From Pseudomonas sp. JM0905a (GTDB lineage Bacteria; Pseudomonadota; Gammaproteobacteria; Pseudomonadales; Pseudomonadaceae), in NCBI RefSeq assembly GCF_014700075.1, contig NZ_JACXBU010000003.1, positions 186,001 to 250,000 on the forward strand: DNA of 64,000 nt. The letters are read 5' to 3'. The notes below the pieces were generated by a model, which saw only the letters and a program-made list of their open reading frames with translations, ran no database searches and was not told the origin of the DNA. Below, one piece after another: positions 28,352 to 37,754 of the stretch; the stretch's first letter is position 1, and every line of letters starts with the position of its first letter. Position numbers and translations under genes: made by a program.

Positions 28352-29095
28352 TCATTGTTGTTGATTGGCGTGTTTTGGAGACAGGTCGTACTTTCGCGGG
28401 TGTGCAACACCCCCATCGCTGATCACTTGATAGGAGAGCTGGCTCGGCGGCTCGGTGCAGTCAGGGATGGCGAGGTCGAAGGTGCTGAACGGCGCCACCA
28501 TCAGATGGTTGACCGGGGTTCCACAGTGTTGCCCCTGCGCGCCGAGTAGCCCGATTTCCGTGAGTGTCAGGTAATACGGAGAGTCATTGTTCGCTTGCAA
28601 TTGTACGGGGGCATCGCGGTTTGCCCGGGTCCAGCGAAGTTTCTCGACTGCCTCTTCACGGGATTCGCTGAGGTGAGGGCGGTAGAACAGCTTCAGGTTA
28701 TGTTGCAGGGTAATCTGGGCAACATTTTCCTCGGTTGGTTTTTTCGGAACTTCCAGCACACTCAACAGGAAGAAGGATTCCTGGTTGTCGGGCAGGCCTG
28801 TGCCCTCGTAAAGAATATCCACAGAGGCTTTGCCATTGGCCGGGATCACCAACAATGGTCGAGATAAGGCCATGGGAACGTAGGCCGAGTTTCGATTTTC
28901 TCCCCAATCAAGTGTGACTTGAACCAGCGCCGCCTCATTGGCTTCATTGACGACATTGAAAGTCAGTTGTTTATGGCTGCTCTCAAAAATGAAGCGTGTA
29001 TATCCGTCAAAATTTATGTCTGCCCAGGCGCTATTGCTCAGTAATGCGAAGAAAGCGGCGACGAATCTAGAAGAAATGGTTTTGGTTGGTCTCAT
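28352..29095 (-). CDS. PapD-like periplasmic fimbrial chaperone
   Basis: A 247-residue protein with a signal peptide (MRPTKTISSRFVAAFFALLSNSAWA, cleavage after AWA), an N-terminal Ig-like domain (DINFDGYTRFIFESS ... VTLDWGENRNSAYVPMALSRPLLVIPANG) and the G1-strand motif ITLQHNLKLFYRPH with the conserved Lys-Leu-Phe-Tyr-Arg-Pro pattern. Such chaperones complement pilin subunits by donor strands. The ATG at 29095 starts the signal peptide; a 34-codon upstream extension has no signal character. The gene is intact but has no usher or major pilin gene nearby, only the frameshifted adhesin downstream. Confidence 0.88.
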   Translation of the reverse strand: MRPTKTISSRFVAAFFALLSNSAWADINFDGYTRFIFESSHKQLTFNVVNEANEAALVQVTLDWGENRNSAYVPMALSRPLLVIPANGKASVDILYEGTGLPDNQESFFLLSVLEVPKKPTEENVAQITLQHNLKLFYRPHLSESREEAVEKLRWTRANRDAPVQLQANNDSPYYLTLTEIGLLGAQGQHCGTPVNHLMVAPFSTFDLAIPDCTEPPSQLSYQVISDGGVAHPRKYDLSPKHANQQQ

Positions 29096-29424
29096 TTTCT
29101 GCGGCTCTGAACTTATATGGTGTTGGATGCGTTCAAGGCCTGAATACAGATTAATTATTGCTCTCGGTATGTGCGGTGCCAGGCTTGGACTTTTCAACTG
29201 TCTGGAATTAGAGGTAAACGAACGCGGGGAGTATTAAGTGCGCAGAAAAGCTTTTATGCCGGCGGGCGTATGTTGTGGGAGTAAGCAAATTCTGAAATGA
29301 ATGTAGGGTGCGCTATGCCAGGAGGGGGACTTGCACTTGTCCGAGGAAAGGCTTGGGAGGTAGTGCTCATTACGGCGCGCGGCTGGGGCCGCACGCTGTA
29401 ATGAGTCATCGAGAAAGGAGGGGG
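29096..29424. other. Non-coding region between fimbrial chaperone and adhA
   Basis: No convincing gene. The chaperone frame remains open to 29197 but lacks family similarity. A TAGGGTGCGC repeat-edge fragment lies near 29304. The part nearest the chaperone shares its AT-rich character. Confidence 0.5.
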
Positions 29425-30447
29425 TCAGATTTCGACGACGATACGGCCTTCGATCTTGCCGGCGCGCATCTGCTCGAAGATGCCGTTGATGTTGTCCAGC
29501 TTGTCGCGATGGATGGTGGCTTTCACCAGGCCCTCGCCGGCGAAGTCCAGGGCTTCCTGCAGGTCGGCGCGGGTGCCGACGATGGAGCCGGTGATGCTGA
29601 TGGCCTTCAGCACCACATCGAAGATCGGCGTCGGGAAGTCGCCTGGGGGCAGACCCACCAGGGCCACGGTGCCGCCGCGCCGGGCCATGCCGATGCCCTG
29701 GCCGAAGGCGCTGTTGGAGACCGCCGTGACCAGCACGCCGTGGGCGCCGCCGATATCGCGCTGGATCACCTCGGCCGGGTTCTCGTCGAGTGCATTGATG
29801 GTCAGGCTGGCGCCGAGCTTGCGCGCCAGTTCGAGCTTGCTGTCATCCACATCCACGGCTGCGACGTGCAGCCCCATGGCGCGCGCGTACTGGACCGCCA
29901 CATGGCCGAGACCGCCGATGCCGGAAATCGCCACCCATTGGCCGGGCCGGGCGCCGGTCACCTTCAGGCCCTTGTAGACGGTGACACCGGCGCAAAGGAT
30001 CGGCGCGATCTCGGCAAATTCGACGTTTTTCGGCAGGACACCGACGAAGTTCGGGTCAGCCAGCACATATTCGGCGTAGCCGCCATTCACCGAGTAGCCG
30101 GTGTTCTGCTGGCTTTCGCAGAGGGTTTCCCAGCCCGTCAGGCAGTGTTCGCAGCAGCCGCAGGCGGTGTAGAGCCACGGCACGCCCACGCGGTCGCCTT
30201 CCTTCACGCGGGTGACGCCGGCACCCACCGCCGCGACGTAGCCCACGCCCTCGTGGCCGGGAATGAAGGGCAGGCTGGGTTTCACCGGCCAGTCGCCTTC
30301 AGCGGCGTGCAGGTCGGTGTGGCACACGCCCGAGGCTTCGATCTTCACCAGAATCTGCCCCGGGCCGGGCAGGGGAACCTTCACTTCCTCGATCCGTAGC
30401 GGCTCGCCGAAGGCGTGGACAACCGCGGCTTTCATGGTCTGGTTCAT
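29425..30447 (-). CDS. adhA: Zinc-dependent alcohol dehydrogenase
   Basis: Oxidises primary alcohols such as ethanol to aldehydes with NAD+ (MDR superfamily). The 340-residue protein has catalytic zinc ligands in [10 protein letters not shown] and GHEGVGYV, four structural-zinc cysteines in [15 protein letters not shown], and the Rossmann motif [20 protein letters not shown] chose the ATG at 30447 because AGGAGG lies eight bases upstream; an internal ATG four codons later is weaker. It is divergent from purE and corresponds to PA5427. A very long open frame that runs through this gene into purK is an antisense artefact upstream of 30447. Confidence 0.95.
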   Translation of the reverse strand: MNQTMKAAVVHAFGEPLRIEEVKVPLPGPGQILVKIEASGVCHTDLHAAEGDWPVKPSLPFIPGHEGVGYVAAVGAGVTRVKEGDRVGVPWLYTACGCCEHCLTGWETLCESQQNTGYSVNGGYAEYVLADPNFVGVLPKNVEFAEIAPILCAGVTVYKGLKVTGARPGQWVAISGIGGLGHVAVQYARAMGLHVAAVDVDDSKLELARKLGASLTINALDENPAEVIQRDIGGAHGVLVTAVSNSAFGQGIGMARRGGTVALVGLPPGDFPTPIFDVVLKAISITGSIVGTRADLQEALDFAGEGLVKATIHRDKLDNINGIFEQMRAGKIEGRIVVEI

Positions 30448-30597
30448 GGCATGCACCTCCTTGGAAAAGGCTTCCGATTCTGCGCTGCTACCTCCTGCGA
30501 GCATTGCGCTGGAGCAAGGTTTAGCCGTGTCCACGCCCTGCGCCGCCAGCTCTGGACGAGTGGTAAGTGCAAATGCACGCCGGCTGCGGCTTTGCGT

Positions 30598-30603
30598 TAT
30601 ACT
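30598..30603 (+). promoter_or_regulatory. Candidate -10 element of purEK
   Basis: TATACT at 30598-30603, about 120 bases before purE. The matching -35 is poor, and a small palindrome GTGCAAATGCAC at 30568-30579 covers that position, possibly an operator. Confidence 0.45.
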
Positions 30604-30654
30604 GCGCGGCCTTCGGCCGGCAGCGCGCCCCGCATGCACGGCCCACATCGCAGA

Positions 30655-30685
30655 CAAGCCACGCCATTGCGTGGCTTGTTGTTTT
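30655..30685 (+). terminator. Leader terminator upstream of purEK (attenuator candidate)
   Basis: CAAGCCACGC (30655-30664), a CATT loop and GCGTGGCTTG (30669-30678) form a perfect 10-bp stem followed by TTGTTTTT. It lies between the candidate promoter and purE, 38 bases before the start codon, so full-length purEK mRNA would have to read through it. Confidence 0.8.
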
Positions 30686-30723
30686 TGGTCGCGCCAACCG
30701 GCGCACTTTGATGAGGCACGACG

Positions 30724-31215
30724 ATGAGCGCACTGGTAGGCGTGATCATGGGCTCCAAGTCCGATTGGAGCACCCTCAGCCACACCGCCGACATGCTGGA
30801 AAAGCTGGGCATTCCCTATGAAGTGAAGGTGGTATCCGCCCACCGCACCCCGGACCTGCTGTTCCAGTACGCCGAAGAGGCCGAAGGCCGTGGCATCGAG
30901 GTGATCATTGCCGGTGCCGGCGGTGCCGCCCACCTGCCGGGCATGTGCGCCGCCAAGACCCACCTGCCGGTGCTCGGCGTGCCGGTGCAGTCGTCCATGC
31001 TCTCGGGCGTCGACTCCCTGCTGTCGATTGTGCAGATGCCCGCCGGCATCCCGGTCGCCACCCTGGCCATCGGCAAGGCCGGTGCGATCAACGCCGCCCT
31101 GCTGGCCGCGAGCATCCTCGGCGGCAAGTACCCGAAATACCACGTGGCGCTGAAGGACTTCCGCCGCGAGCAGACCGACATGGTCCTGGACAACCCGGAC
31201 CCGCGTGAGGCCTGA
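30724..31215 (+). CDS. purE: N5-carboxyaminoimidazole ribonucleotide mutase
   Basis: Converts N5-CAIR to CAIR in de novo purine synthesis. The 163-residue protein has the class I PurE signature [18 protein letters not shown] near residue 8, the AHRTPD motif and the glycine-rich [11 protein letters not shown]. Its stop lies three bases before the purK start, so the two genes are co-translated from one operon. Confidence 0.97.
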   Translation: MSALVGVIMGSKSDWSTLSHTADMLEKLGIPYEVKVVSAHRTPDLLFQYAEEAEGRGIEVIIAGAGGAAHLPGMCAAKTHLPVLGVPVQSSMLSGVDSLLSIVQMPAGIPVATLAIGKAGAINAALLAASILGGKYPKYHVALKDFRREQTDMVLDNPDPREA

Positions 31216-31218
31216 CCC

Positions 31219-32304
31219 ATGAAGATCGGCGTAATCGGTGGCGGCCAGCTCGGCCGCATGATGGCCCTGGCGGGCACCCCGCTGGGCATGAACTTCGCCT
31301 TCCTCGACCCGGCGCCGGATGCCTGCGCCCAGGCTCTTGGCGAGCACATCCGCGCCGACTACGGCGACCAGGACCACCTGCGCCAGCTGGCCGATGAAGT
31401 GGACCTGGTGACCTTCGAGTTCGAGAGCGTGCCGGCCGAGACCGTGGCTTTCCTCTCGCAGTTCGTGCCGGTCTACCCGAGCGCCGAGGCCCTGCGCATC
31501 GCCCGCGATCGCTGGTTCGAGAAGTCGATGTTCAAGGACCTTGGCATCCCCACCCCGGAATTCGCCGATATCCAGTCCCAGGCCGATCTCGACGCCGCCG
31601 CTGCCAGCATTGGTCTGCCGGCCGTGCTCAAGACCCGCACCCTGGGCTACGACGGCAAGGGCCAGAAGGTCCTGCGCAAGCCGGAAGACGTGGCCGGCGC
31701 CTTCGCCGAACTGGGCAGCGTGCCCTGCATCCTCGAAGGTTTCGTGCCCTTCACCGGCGAAGTCTCGCTGGTGGCGGTGCGTGCCCGTGACGGCGAGACC
31801 CGCTTCTACCCGCTGGTGCACAACACCCACGAGAACGGCATCCTGCGCCTGTCCATCGCCAGCACCGACCATCCGCTCCAGGCCCTGGCCGAGAACTATG
31901 TCGGCCGCGTGCTGACCAAGCTCGATTACGTCGGCGTGCTGGCCTTCGAGTTCTTCGAAGTGGACGGCGGCCTGAAGGCCAACGAGATCGCCCCGCGCGT
32001 GCACAACTCCGGTCACTGGACCATCGAAGGCGCCGAGTGCAGCCAGTTCGAGAACCACCTGCGTGCCGTCGCCGGCCTGCCGCTGGGCTCCACCGCCAAG
32101 CTGGGCGAGAGTGCGATGCTCAACTTCATCGGCGAAGTGCCGGCTGTGGATAAGGTGATTGCGGTCGACGACTGCCACCTGCACCACTATGGCAAGGCCT
32201 TCAAGGCCGGCCGCAAGGTGGGCCACGCCACCCTGCGCTGCGCGGATCGCGCCACGCTCGATCGCCAGATCGCCGCAGTCGAAGCGCTGATCGCCCAGGC
32301 CTGA
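31219..32304 (+). CDS. purK: N5-carboxyaminoimidazole ribonucleotide synthase
   Basis: Makes N5-CAIR from AIR, bicarbonate and ATP, feeding PurE. The 361-residue ATP-grasp enzyme begins [18 protein letters not shown] and contains [31 protein letters not shown] and [14 protein letters not shown]. Second gene of the purEK operon; a GC-rich stem-loop follows. Confidence 0.97.
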   Translation: MKIGVIGGGQLGRMMALAGTPLGMNFAFLDPAPDACAQALGEHIRADYGDQDHLRQLADEVDLVTFEFESVPAETVAFLSQFVPVYPSAEALRIARDRWFEKSMFKDLGIPTPEFADIQSQADLDAAAASIGLPAVLKTRTLGYDGKGQKVLRKPEDVAGAFAELGSVPCILEGFVPFTGEVSLVAVRARDGETRFYPLVHNTHENGILRLSIASTDHPLQALAENYVGRVLTKLDYVGVLAFEFFEVDGGLKANEIAPRVHNSGHWTIEGAECSQFENHLRAVAGLPLGSTAKLGESAMLNFIGEVPAVDKVIAVDDCHLHHYGKAFKAGRKVGHATLRCADRATLDRQIAAVEALIAQA

Positions 32305-32312
32305 CGTCCATC

Positions 32313-32334
32313 CGGCCGCCCTGCGGGGCGGCCG
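32313..32334 (+). terminator. GC-rich stem-loop after purK
   Basis: CGGCCGCCC, TGCG loop, GGGCGGCCG. No T-tract follows, so it is a hairpin that may protect or end the purEK transcript. Confidence 0.55.
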
Positions 32335-32399
32335 ATGGCAAGCGTTCTCAAGTGCATCTAGGCTCAGGCATGCCTCAACTACATTCGGGAGGGCATGAC

Positions 32400-32645
32400 A
32401 TGGGCATCATCGGCACCATCATCATCGGGCTGATCGTTGGCCTGATCGCACGTTTCATCAAACCCGGCGACGACAGCATGGGCTGGATCATGACGATCCT
32501 GCTCGGTGTCGGTGGTTCGCTGCTGGCCACCTATGGCGGCCAGGCTGTGGGCATCTACCAGGCCGGGCAGGCCGCGGGCTTCATTGGCGCGGTCGTAGGC
32601 GCGGTGGTGTTGCTGGTGATCTACGGGGTGGTGAAGAAGAGTTAG
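32400..32645 (+). CDS. GlsB/YeaQ/YmgE-family membrane protein
   Basis: An 81-residue hydrophobic protein with three membrane segments rich in Gly and Ile/Val: [39 protein letters not shown] and [18 protein letters not shown]. It carries the family motif [15 protein letters not shown]. Members are called transglycosylase-associated or stress-response proteins, but no enzymatic activity is established. The ATG at 32400 has GGGAGGG upstream. Confidence 0.9.
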   Translation: MGIIGTIIIGLIVGLIARFIKPGDDSMGWIMTILLGVGGSLLATYGGQAVGIYQAGQAAGFIGAVVGAVVLLVIYGVVKKS

Positions 32646-32737
32646 CTGACCGCTCCTCCGTGGGGCTGGGAACCGACTTCCCGCGCGGTTAACCTTAGCG
32701 CCTGATGTTCCCGCCCCATGCGTTGAAGAGTCCTTCC

Positions 32738-33274
32738 ATGCGTCGTCTCGCCTGCCTCCTCCTGCTGTTCTGCTGCACCCTCGCCCGCGCCGAACTCCCT
32801 GAAACCGACTGGCTGGAGCTGATGCCGCCAGAGGACCGCAAGGCCCTCGAGGAAATGCCGGACATCAGCCACGACTCGCCCGAGGCCGACGGCACCTTCG
32901 GCCAGCAGGGTGGCCTGAAGCAGCAGGACAAGAACCTGCCGGCGGTGATGTATTCCGCGAAGACGGTGGCGGCGTTCAACGGCAAGAAGATCCACATCGG
33001 CGGCTACCCGGTGCCGCTGGAAAGCGATGCCAAGGGCCGCAGCACGCTGTTCTTCCTGGTGCCGTATCCGGGCGCCTGCATCCACGTCCCGCCGCCACCA
33101 CCGAACCAGATCGTGCTGGTGCGCTACCCCAAGGGCATCCAGCTCGACGACATCTACGCCCCCATCTGGGTCGATGGCACCCTCAAGGTGGAACAGGTCA
33201 GCAACGACCTGGCCGACGCCGCCTATGCCATGGATGCCGGCAGCGTGCGGTTGGTGGAGGAGGGGGATCTGTAG
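32738..33274 (+). CDS. Secreted DUF3299-domain protein
   Basis: A 178-residue protein with a signal peptide (MRRLACLLLLFCCTLARA). The mature part has the DUF3299 pattern: WLELMPPEDR near the start, then KIHIGGYPVPLE and FFLVPYPGACIHVPPPPPNQ. The DUF occurs in predicted periplasmic proteins or lipoproteins of proteobacteria; its role is unknown. The start was set at the ATG beginning the signal peptide rather than an earlier one at 32705. Confidence 0.85.
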   Translation: MRRLACLLLLFCCTLARAELPETDWLELMPPEDRKALEEMPDISHDSPEADGTFGQQGGLKQQDKNLPAVMYSAKTVAAFNGKKIHIGGYPVPLESDAKGRSTLFFLVPYPGACIHVPPPPPNQIVLVRYPKGIQLDDIYAPIWVDGTLKVEQVSNDLADAAYAMDAGSVRLVEEGDL

Positions 33275-33297
33275 TGCTTCCTGGCGGAGCTGCTTTT

Positions 33298-33430
33298 GTA
33301 GGGTGGACCACGCTCCCTCGGTACACCATCGGGGCTCGGCCGTATTGCGCTGGTGGATGAAAGAGCGCCATCCACCCGAACCATAGAGAGCCCGTAGGGT
33401 GGGCCGGGCGGCGTTCCGCTTCAGCCCACC
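33298..33430. repeat. Intergenic mosaic of GTAGGGTGG repeats (family B)
   Basis: GTAGGGTGG occurs at 33298-33306 and again at 33393, with TCCACCC and GCCCACC complements inside and at the right end. The pieces resemble the 6663, 8149 and 51811 elements in overall design. It separates two convergent genes. Confidence 0.65.
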
Positions 33431-33437
33431 ACCGGCA

Positions 33438-34346
33438 TCAGAGCGGCGTGCTGCTGATGTTGAGCACCATCTGCTGTTCTTCGCCGGGCCGCAGCACCAG
33501 GAAGTCGTCCATCACCCGCGCGGTTTCGATGCAGAGCATGCCCTTCCAGGCATCCTCGGCGAACTGGGACAGCCGCCGGGACTTGTCGATCCAGGGGTTC
33601 CACACTACGGCGGACGCGGAGCCGTCGACTTCCAGCAGGATGCGGCGGTTCCAGGCGCGGTCGACGATAGCCATGCGGCGAGGCGTTTCCTGGTAGATGC
33701 GGTCGGTTTCGCCGCGGAAGGTGACAGAACCCTTCTGCCTGCGCTCCTGCCAGTCTTCCAGGGTTTCGATGTAGCGGCAGTCGTCCAGGCCTTCCACTTC
33801 CACGCCCTGGATATCGCTGACGGCGAAGTAGCTGTGCAGGGCCTGGCTGATGGCCAGGGGGCGGTCGCCGGTATTGCGGGTGGACAGGGTCATCCGCAGT
33901 TGCTCGTCCATCAGGATGGACAGCTTCAGTTCGGCGGCATGGGGCCAGCCGGGCAGCGGTTCGCTGGCGGTGTCGAGGGCGAAGTCCAGGCGCACCGCCG
34001 GGCCTTCACTGTCGATGCCCAGCAGCGTCCAGTCGCGCTCGCGTACCAGGCCGTGGGCCGGGGTGATCGGCCCGCCCTGGTGCATGCCCTGGATTTCGGC
34101 GGGGTTGCGCCGCAGGTCACCGAACCAGGGCCAGCACACCGGTACGCCGCCGCGCACCGCCTTGCCCTTCTGGTAGGCGGCCTGGCCACTGAGCCAGATC
34201 ACCGGCTCCTCGCCGTGGGGCTGGTAGCTCAGGACCTGCGCGCCCTGCTGGGCCATCAACAATTCCCCGTGACGGGTATGCACCCGCCAGCAGACCAGTT
34301 CATCCACCTCCAGCTGTTCCACGGTGGGCAGGGTTTCGTCGTACAT
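33438..34346 (-). CDS. D-hexose-6-phosphate mutarotase (YeaD-like)
   Basis: A 302-residue galactose-mutarotase-fold protein that should interconvert hexose-6-phosphate anomers. It has typical segments for this family: LLMAQQGAQVLSYQPHGEEP, KAVRGGVPVCWPWFGD with the conserved RGG/CWPWFG, QGGPITPAHGLVRERDW with the catalytic-type His, and VWNPWIDKSRRLSQF near the C-terminus. It has no signal peptide. It converges with the DUF3299 gene. Confidence 0.9.
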   Translation of the reverse strand: MYDETLPTVEQLEVDELVCWRVHTRHGELLMAQQGAQVLSYQPHGEEPVIWLSGQAAYQKGKAVRGGVPVCWPWFGDLRRNPAEIQGMHQGGPITPAHGLVRERDWTLLGIDSEGPAVRLDFALDTASEPLPGWPHAAELKLSILMDEQLRMTLSTRNTGDRPLAISQALHSYFAVSDIQGVEVEGLDDCRYIETLEDWQERRQKGSVTFRGETDRIYQETPRRMAIVDRAWNRRILLEVDGSASAVVWNPWIDKSRRLSQFAEDAWKGMLCIETARVMDDFLVLRPGEEQQMVLNISSTPL

Positions 34347-34705
34347 CGCAATCTCCGCTTGCTGTGCTGTCGGGCCGCCAGGGCGCCATCTGCTATTGGA
34401 AACAGCATGGCAGAGGCGGCGAGGGCTTTCTCGGGATTCGACCAGGGACCGGGCGCTGAGGTTGCCAATGATTTTATTTTGACGCGTTCTCGTCTTGCCT
34501 TCCTAAGTGCTCTTCCACTTGTCGGCAATTTGACATGGATGGTCAGGGGCCCCGGCTGGCGCGGGCTGCTGGACCCATCGCTAAGCTCTTCATTTATGGG
34601 CGGTCCTTCCCAGAAACCGCGGAATAGCGGCACGCAGGTGCCGGAAAGGGCCCGCAACAGCGCACCTAGACTCAGCTTAATCCGCTCGCAAGTGGAGTCG
34701 GTGCC
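34347..34705. other. Non-coding region between yeaD-like gene and exporter operon
   Basis: No gene with coding character. An AT-rich patch near 34470-34500 includes TTGACG and could hold the exporter promoter, but no convincing -10 partner is seen. Confidence 0.45.
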
Positions 34706-35860
34706 ATGCGCAAGCTACTGATAATTATTCCTATTTTCGCCTCCCTGGCGATGTTGCTGGGGCTCTGGGCGCGGCCTGATCCCGTGCCCGTGCAACTGGT
34801 GGAAGTGGGTAAAGGTGAAGTGGAAACCCTGGTGGCCAACACCCGGGCGGGTACGGTGAAGGCGTGCCGGCGTGCGCACTTGTCGTTCAAGACCGGCGGG
34901 CAGGTCAGCGAACTGCTGATCCATGCCGGACAGCGGGTGCAGGCGGGCGACGTGCTGATGCGCCTGCGCCAGGACGATCTGCAGGCGCGGGTGGAGGAAG
35001 CCCGCGCGCGCCTCGATGCCCAGCGCAACCTGCGTGAGCAGAGCTGCCGCCAGGCCAGCCAGGACAGCCGCGACCAGCAGCGCCTCGAACGCCTGGCTGA
35101 GCGCAAGCTGGCCTCCGAGGACCTGTTGGACCAGAGCGTCACCCGCGCGCGGCTCTCGCAGCTGCTGTGCAGCGGCGGCGAGGCGAAGATCCGCGAGGCC
35201 GAAGCCAACCTCGACCTGCAACTGGCGCAACTGGACCAGGCCACCCTGCGGGCGCCCTTCGCCGGCATAGTCGCGGAGATCAACGGCGAGCTGGGCGAGG
35301 TGGTGACGCCCTCGCCACCGGGCATCCCCACGCCGCCTGCGGTGGACCTGATCGACGACCAATGTCTCTATGTGGAAGCGCCCATCGACGAAGTGGACGC
35401 CGCCCTGGTGCGTCCGGGCATGCCGGTGCGCATCACCCTGGACGCCTTCCGTGGGCGCAGCTTCGAGGGTCGGGTGAGCCGCATCGCGCCCTTCGTGCGT
35501 GAGCTGGAAAAGCAGGCGCGCACGGTGGACGTGGAAGTGAAGTTCGAACAGGTTCCGGCGGACCTGATGATGCTCAGCGGCTACAGCGCCGATGTGGAAA
35601 TCCTCCTGGCGCAGCGGGAACAGACCTTGCGGGTGCCCACGGAAAGCCTGCTGGAAGGCGGCAAGGTGCTGCGCTACGACCCGAGCAACGGCCACCTGAG
35701 GGAACAGAAGGTGGAAATCGGCCTGGCCAACTGGCGCTGGAGCGAGGTGAAGGGCGGGCTGGCCGCTGGCGATCGCATCCTGCCCAGCCTGCAGCATGAG
35801 GGCCTGGCCGACGGCAGCGTGGTCAGCCCCAGTGCCAATTCCACAGAGGCGGCGCCATGA
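34706..35860 (+). CDS. Periplasmic adaptor (HlyD/MacA-like) of an ABC exporter
   Basis: A 384-residue membrane-fusion protein with an N-terminal membrane anchor (LLIIIPIFASLAMLLGLWA), a lipoyl half-motif (FKTGGQVSELLIHAGQRVQAGDVLMRL), a coiled-coil hairpin (about 95-175), the second lipoyl half (LRAPFAGIVAEINGELGEVV) and a beta-barrel domain. Cysteines in the hairpin region (QSCRQ and LLCSGG) are unusual and might form a disulfide. Its stop overlaps the ATPase start (ATGA), so it heads a four-gene operon with one ATPase and two permeases. The exported substrate is unknown. Confidence 0.9.
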   Translation: MRKLLIIIPIFASLAMLLGLWARPDPVPVQLVEVGKGEVETLVANTRAGTVKACRRAHLSFKTGGQVSELLIHAGQRVQAGDVLMRLRQDDLQARVEEARARLDAQRNLREQSCRQASQDSRDQQRLERLAERKLASEDLLDQSVTRARLSQLLCSGGEAKIREAEANLDLQLAQLDQATLRAPFAGIVAEINGELGEVVTPSPPGIPTPPAVDLIDDQCLYVEAPIDEVDAALVRPGMPVRITLDAFRGRSFEGRVSRIAPFVRELEKQARTVDVEVKFEQVPADLMMLSGYSADVEILLAQREQTLRVPTESLLEGGKVLRYDPSNGHLREQKVEIGLANWRWSEVKGGLAAGDRILPSLQHEGLADGSVVSPSANSTEAAP

Positions 35861-36543
35861 TTCTCATGCACCAGGTCAGCCGCTGCTTCCAGTTGGGGCA
35901 GGAGCGGGTGCGCGGTGTCGACCATCTCGACCTGGACGTGGCCGATGGCGAGTACCTGGCCATTACCGGCGCGTCCGGCTCGGGCAAGTCCACCCTGCTG
36001 AATATCCTCGGGCTACTGGATGCGCCGGACAGCGGCGAATTCTGGCTGGACGAGGAGCCCACCGCCTGCCTGTGTGAAGCGCGCCGCGCGGCCCTGCGCA
36101 GCCGGTTGATCGGCTTCGTGTTCCAGTCCTTCCACCTGATTCCACGCCTGACCGCGCTGGAGAACATCGAGCTGCCCATGCTGCTGGCCGGTATCGAACC
36201 CGCCGAGCGGCACCGCCGTAGCCTGCAACTGGCCGAGCGCCTCGGCCTGGCCGAGCGGCTGCGGCATCATCCGGCCGAGCTGTCCGGCGGTCAGCGCCAG
36301 CGGGTGGCCATCGCCCGCGCCATGGTGATGCGGCCGCGCCTGCTGCTGGCCGATGAGCCCACCGGCAACCTCGACAGCCAGTCCGGCGCCGAAGTGGTGG
36401 AGCTGCTGGAAGAACTCAACGCCGAGGGCCTGACCCTGATCCTCGTCACCCACGACGCCCAGCACGCCGCCCGTGCCCATCGCCAGATCCAGATGCGCGA
36501 CGGCTGCATCCTCTGCGACCGGCGCCAGGGGGCGCTGCACTGA
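35857..36543 (+). CDS. ABC transporter ATP-binding protein (MacB/LolD type)
   Basis: A 228-residue ABC ATPase of the MacB/LolD/FtsE group: Walker A GASGSGKST near residue 38, Q-loop FVFQSFHLIPRLTALENI, signature LSGGQRQRVAIARA and Walker B LLLADEPTGNLD, with the switch His in LVTHD. Start and stop overlap the neighbouring genes (ATGA upstream, TGATG downstream), indicating translational coupling. It should power the two FtsX-like permeases. Confidence 0.95.
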   Translation: MILMHQVSRCFQLGQERVRGVDHLDLDVADGEYLAITGASGSGKSTLLNILGLLDAPDSGEFWLDEEPTACLCEARRAALRSRLIGFVFQSFHLIPRLTALENIELPMLLAGIEPAERHRRSLQLAERLGLAERLRHHPAELSGGQRQRVAIARAMVMRPRLLLADEPTGNLDSQSGAEVVELLEELNAEGLTLILVTHDAQHAARAHRQIQMRDGCILCDRRQGALH

Positions 36544-37754
36544 TGGACCCGCTGGACGCCTGCCGCTTCTGGCTCGGCGCGATGCGCGGGCATGGATCGC
36601 GCAGTGCCATGCTGCTGCTGGCGATGGCCGTGGGGGTGTTCTTCGTGACCCTGCTGGGCGGCCTGGGGGAGGGCGCGCGGGCCTACGTGCTGGGGGAGTT
36701 CTCCCTGCTCGGGCGCGACATTCTCATTGTCCTGCCGGGCCGCAATGAAACCACGGGCGGTGTGCCGCCCATCACCGGCATGGCGCCCCGGTCCCTGACC
36801 CAGGCGGATGCCGCCGCCCTCGGCCGCCTGCCGGCGGTACGCCGCGTGGCGCCGCTGCATGCCGGGCAGGTGGAAATCAGCCACGACAACCGCAATCGCG
36901 AGGCCCTCACCCTGGGCACCACCCGCGACTTCTTCGCCATCCGCCAACTGCGCCTTGCCCAGGGGCAACCGCTACCGGCGCTGGAACCGGGGCTGGGGGG
37001 AGAGGTGTGTGTGATCGGCAGCCGCCTGCGTCAGGAACTGTTCGGCAGCGCCCCGGCCTTGGGTCATTGGCTGCGGGCCGGCGACCGGCGCTTCCGGGTG
37101 ATCGGGGTGTTGGACGAGCGCGGCGAATCCCTGGGGATGGATTTCTCGGAGGCGCTGATCGTCCCGGTGGCCAGCGCCGAGGCGCTGTTCAATCGCGAGG
37201 GGCTGTTCCGTGTGTTCGTCGAGGCCCGTGGCCCCAGTTATCTGGAAAGCGCGCGGCGGCAGGTGTTGGCGACCCTGACCGAACGTCACCAGGGCGAGGA
37301 AGACGTCACCCTGCTCAGCCAGGACTCCATGCTCGCGGCCTTCGACGGCATCCTCAGCGGGCTGACCCTGGCCCTGGCCGGCATCGCGGCCCTCAGCCTG
37401 TTGGTGGCCGGCATTCTGATCATGAACGTCACCTGGATCGCCGTGCTGCAGCGCACCGCCGAGATCGGCCTGCTCAAGGCGGTGGGCGCCAGCTCGGCGC
37501 AGGTGCGGCTGCTGTTCCTCGGCGAGGCGGTCCTGCTGGCGTTACTGGGGGCCGCTACCGGGCTGGTGCTGGGTGAGTTGCTGCTCTGGGCCGGACGGCT
37601 GGCCACCGACCTGCCGCTGCATGCGCCCTGGTGGGCGCGGTTGGGGGCGCCGTCGCTGGCGGTAGCGGCGGCGCTGCTGTTCGCCTGGTTGCCGGCCAGG
37701 CACGCCGCGGCCCAGGTGCCGGTGCAGGCGCTGCAGCCGCAAGGGAGCCATTGA
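36543..37754 (+). CDS. ABC transporter permease (MacB-PCD/FtsX), first
   Basis: A 403-residue permease with the MacB topology: one N-terminal membrane helix (AMLLLAMAVGVFFVTLLGG), a periplasmic MacB-PCD domain (about 45-265) and three C-terminal helices containing the FtsX motif ERTAEIGLL-like segment LQRTAEIGLLKAVGAS. It starts within the ATPase stop (TGATG) and its own stop overlaps the next gene in the same way. It likely forms a heterodimer with the second permease. Confidence 0.92.
   Translation: MDPLDACRFWLGAMRGHGSRSAMLLLAMAVGVFFVTLLGGLGEGARAYVLGEFSLLGRDILIVLPGRNETTGGVPPITGMAPRSLTQADAAALGRLPAVRRVAPLHAGQVEISHDNRNREALTLGTTRDFFAIRQLRLAQGQPLPALEPGLGGEVCVIGSRLRQELFGSAPALGHWLRAGDRRFRVIGVLDERGESLGMDFSEALIVPVASAEALFNREGLFRVFVEARGPSYLESARRQVLATLTERHQGEEDVTLLSQDSMLAAFDGILSGLTLALAGIAALSLLVAGILIMNVTWIAVLQRTAEIGLLKAVGASSAQVRLLFLGEAVLLALLGAATGLVLGELLLWAGRLATDLPLHAPWWARLGAPSLAVAAALLFAWLPARHAAAQVPVQALQPQGSH

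Noticed and set aside
30448-30560. A sigma-54 promoter upstream of adhA
   Set aside because: GG...GC pairs exist on the minus strand, but spacing is 9 rather than 10 bases with poor surrounding matches.
29425-32226. A single 933-codon frame on the minus strand covering adhA and the complement of purE/purK
   Set aside because: Only the C-terminal 340 codons match a protein (AdhA) with its own ribosome-binding site. The rest is antisense to purEK.
34347-34705. A small gene beginning at the ATG near 34407
   Set aside because: The frame is without family pattern or ribosome-binding site and runs into the exporter leader.
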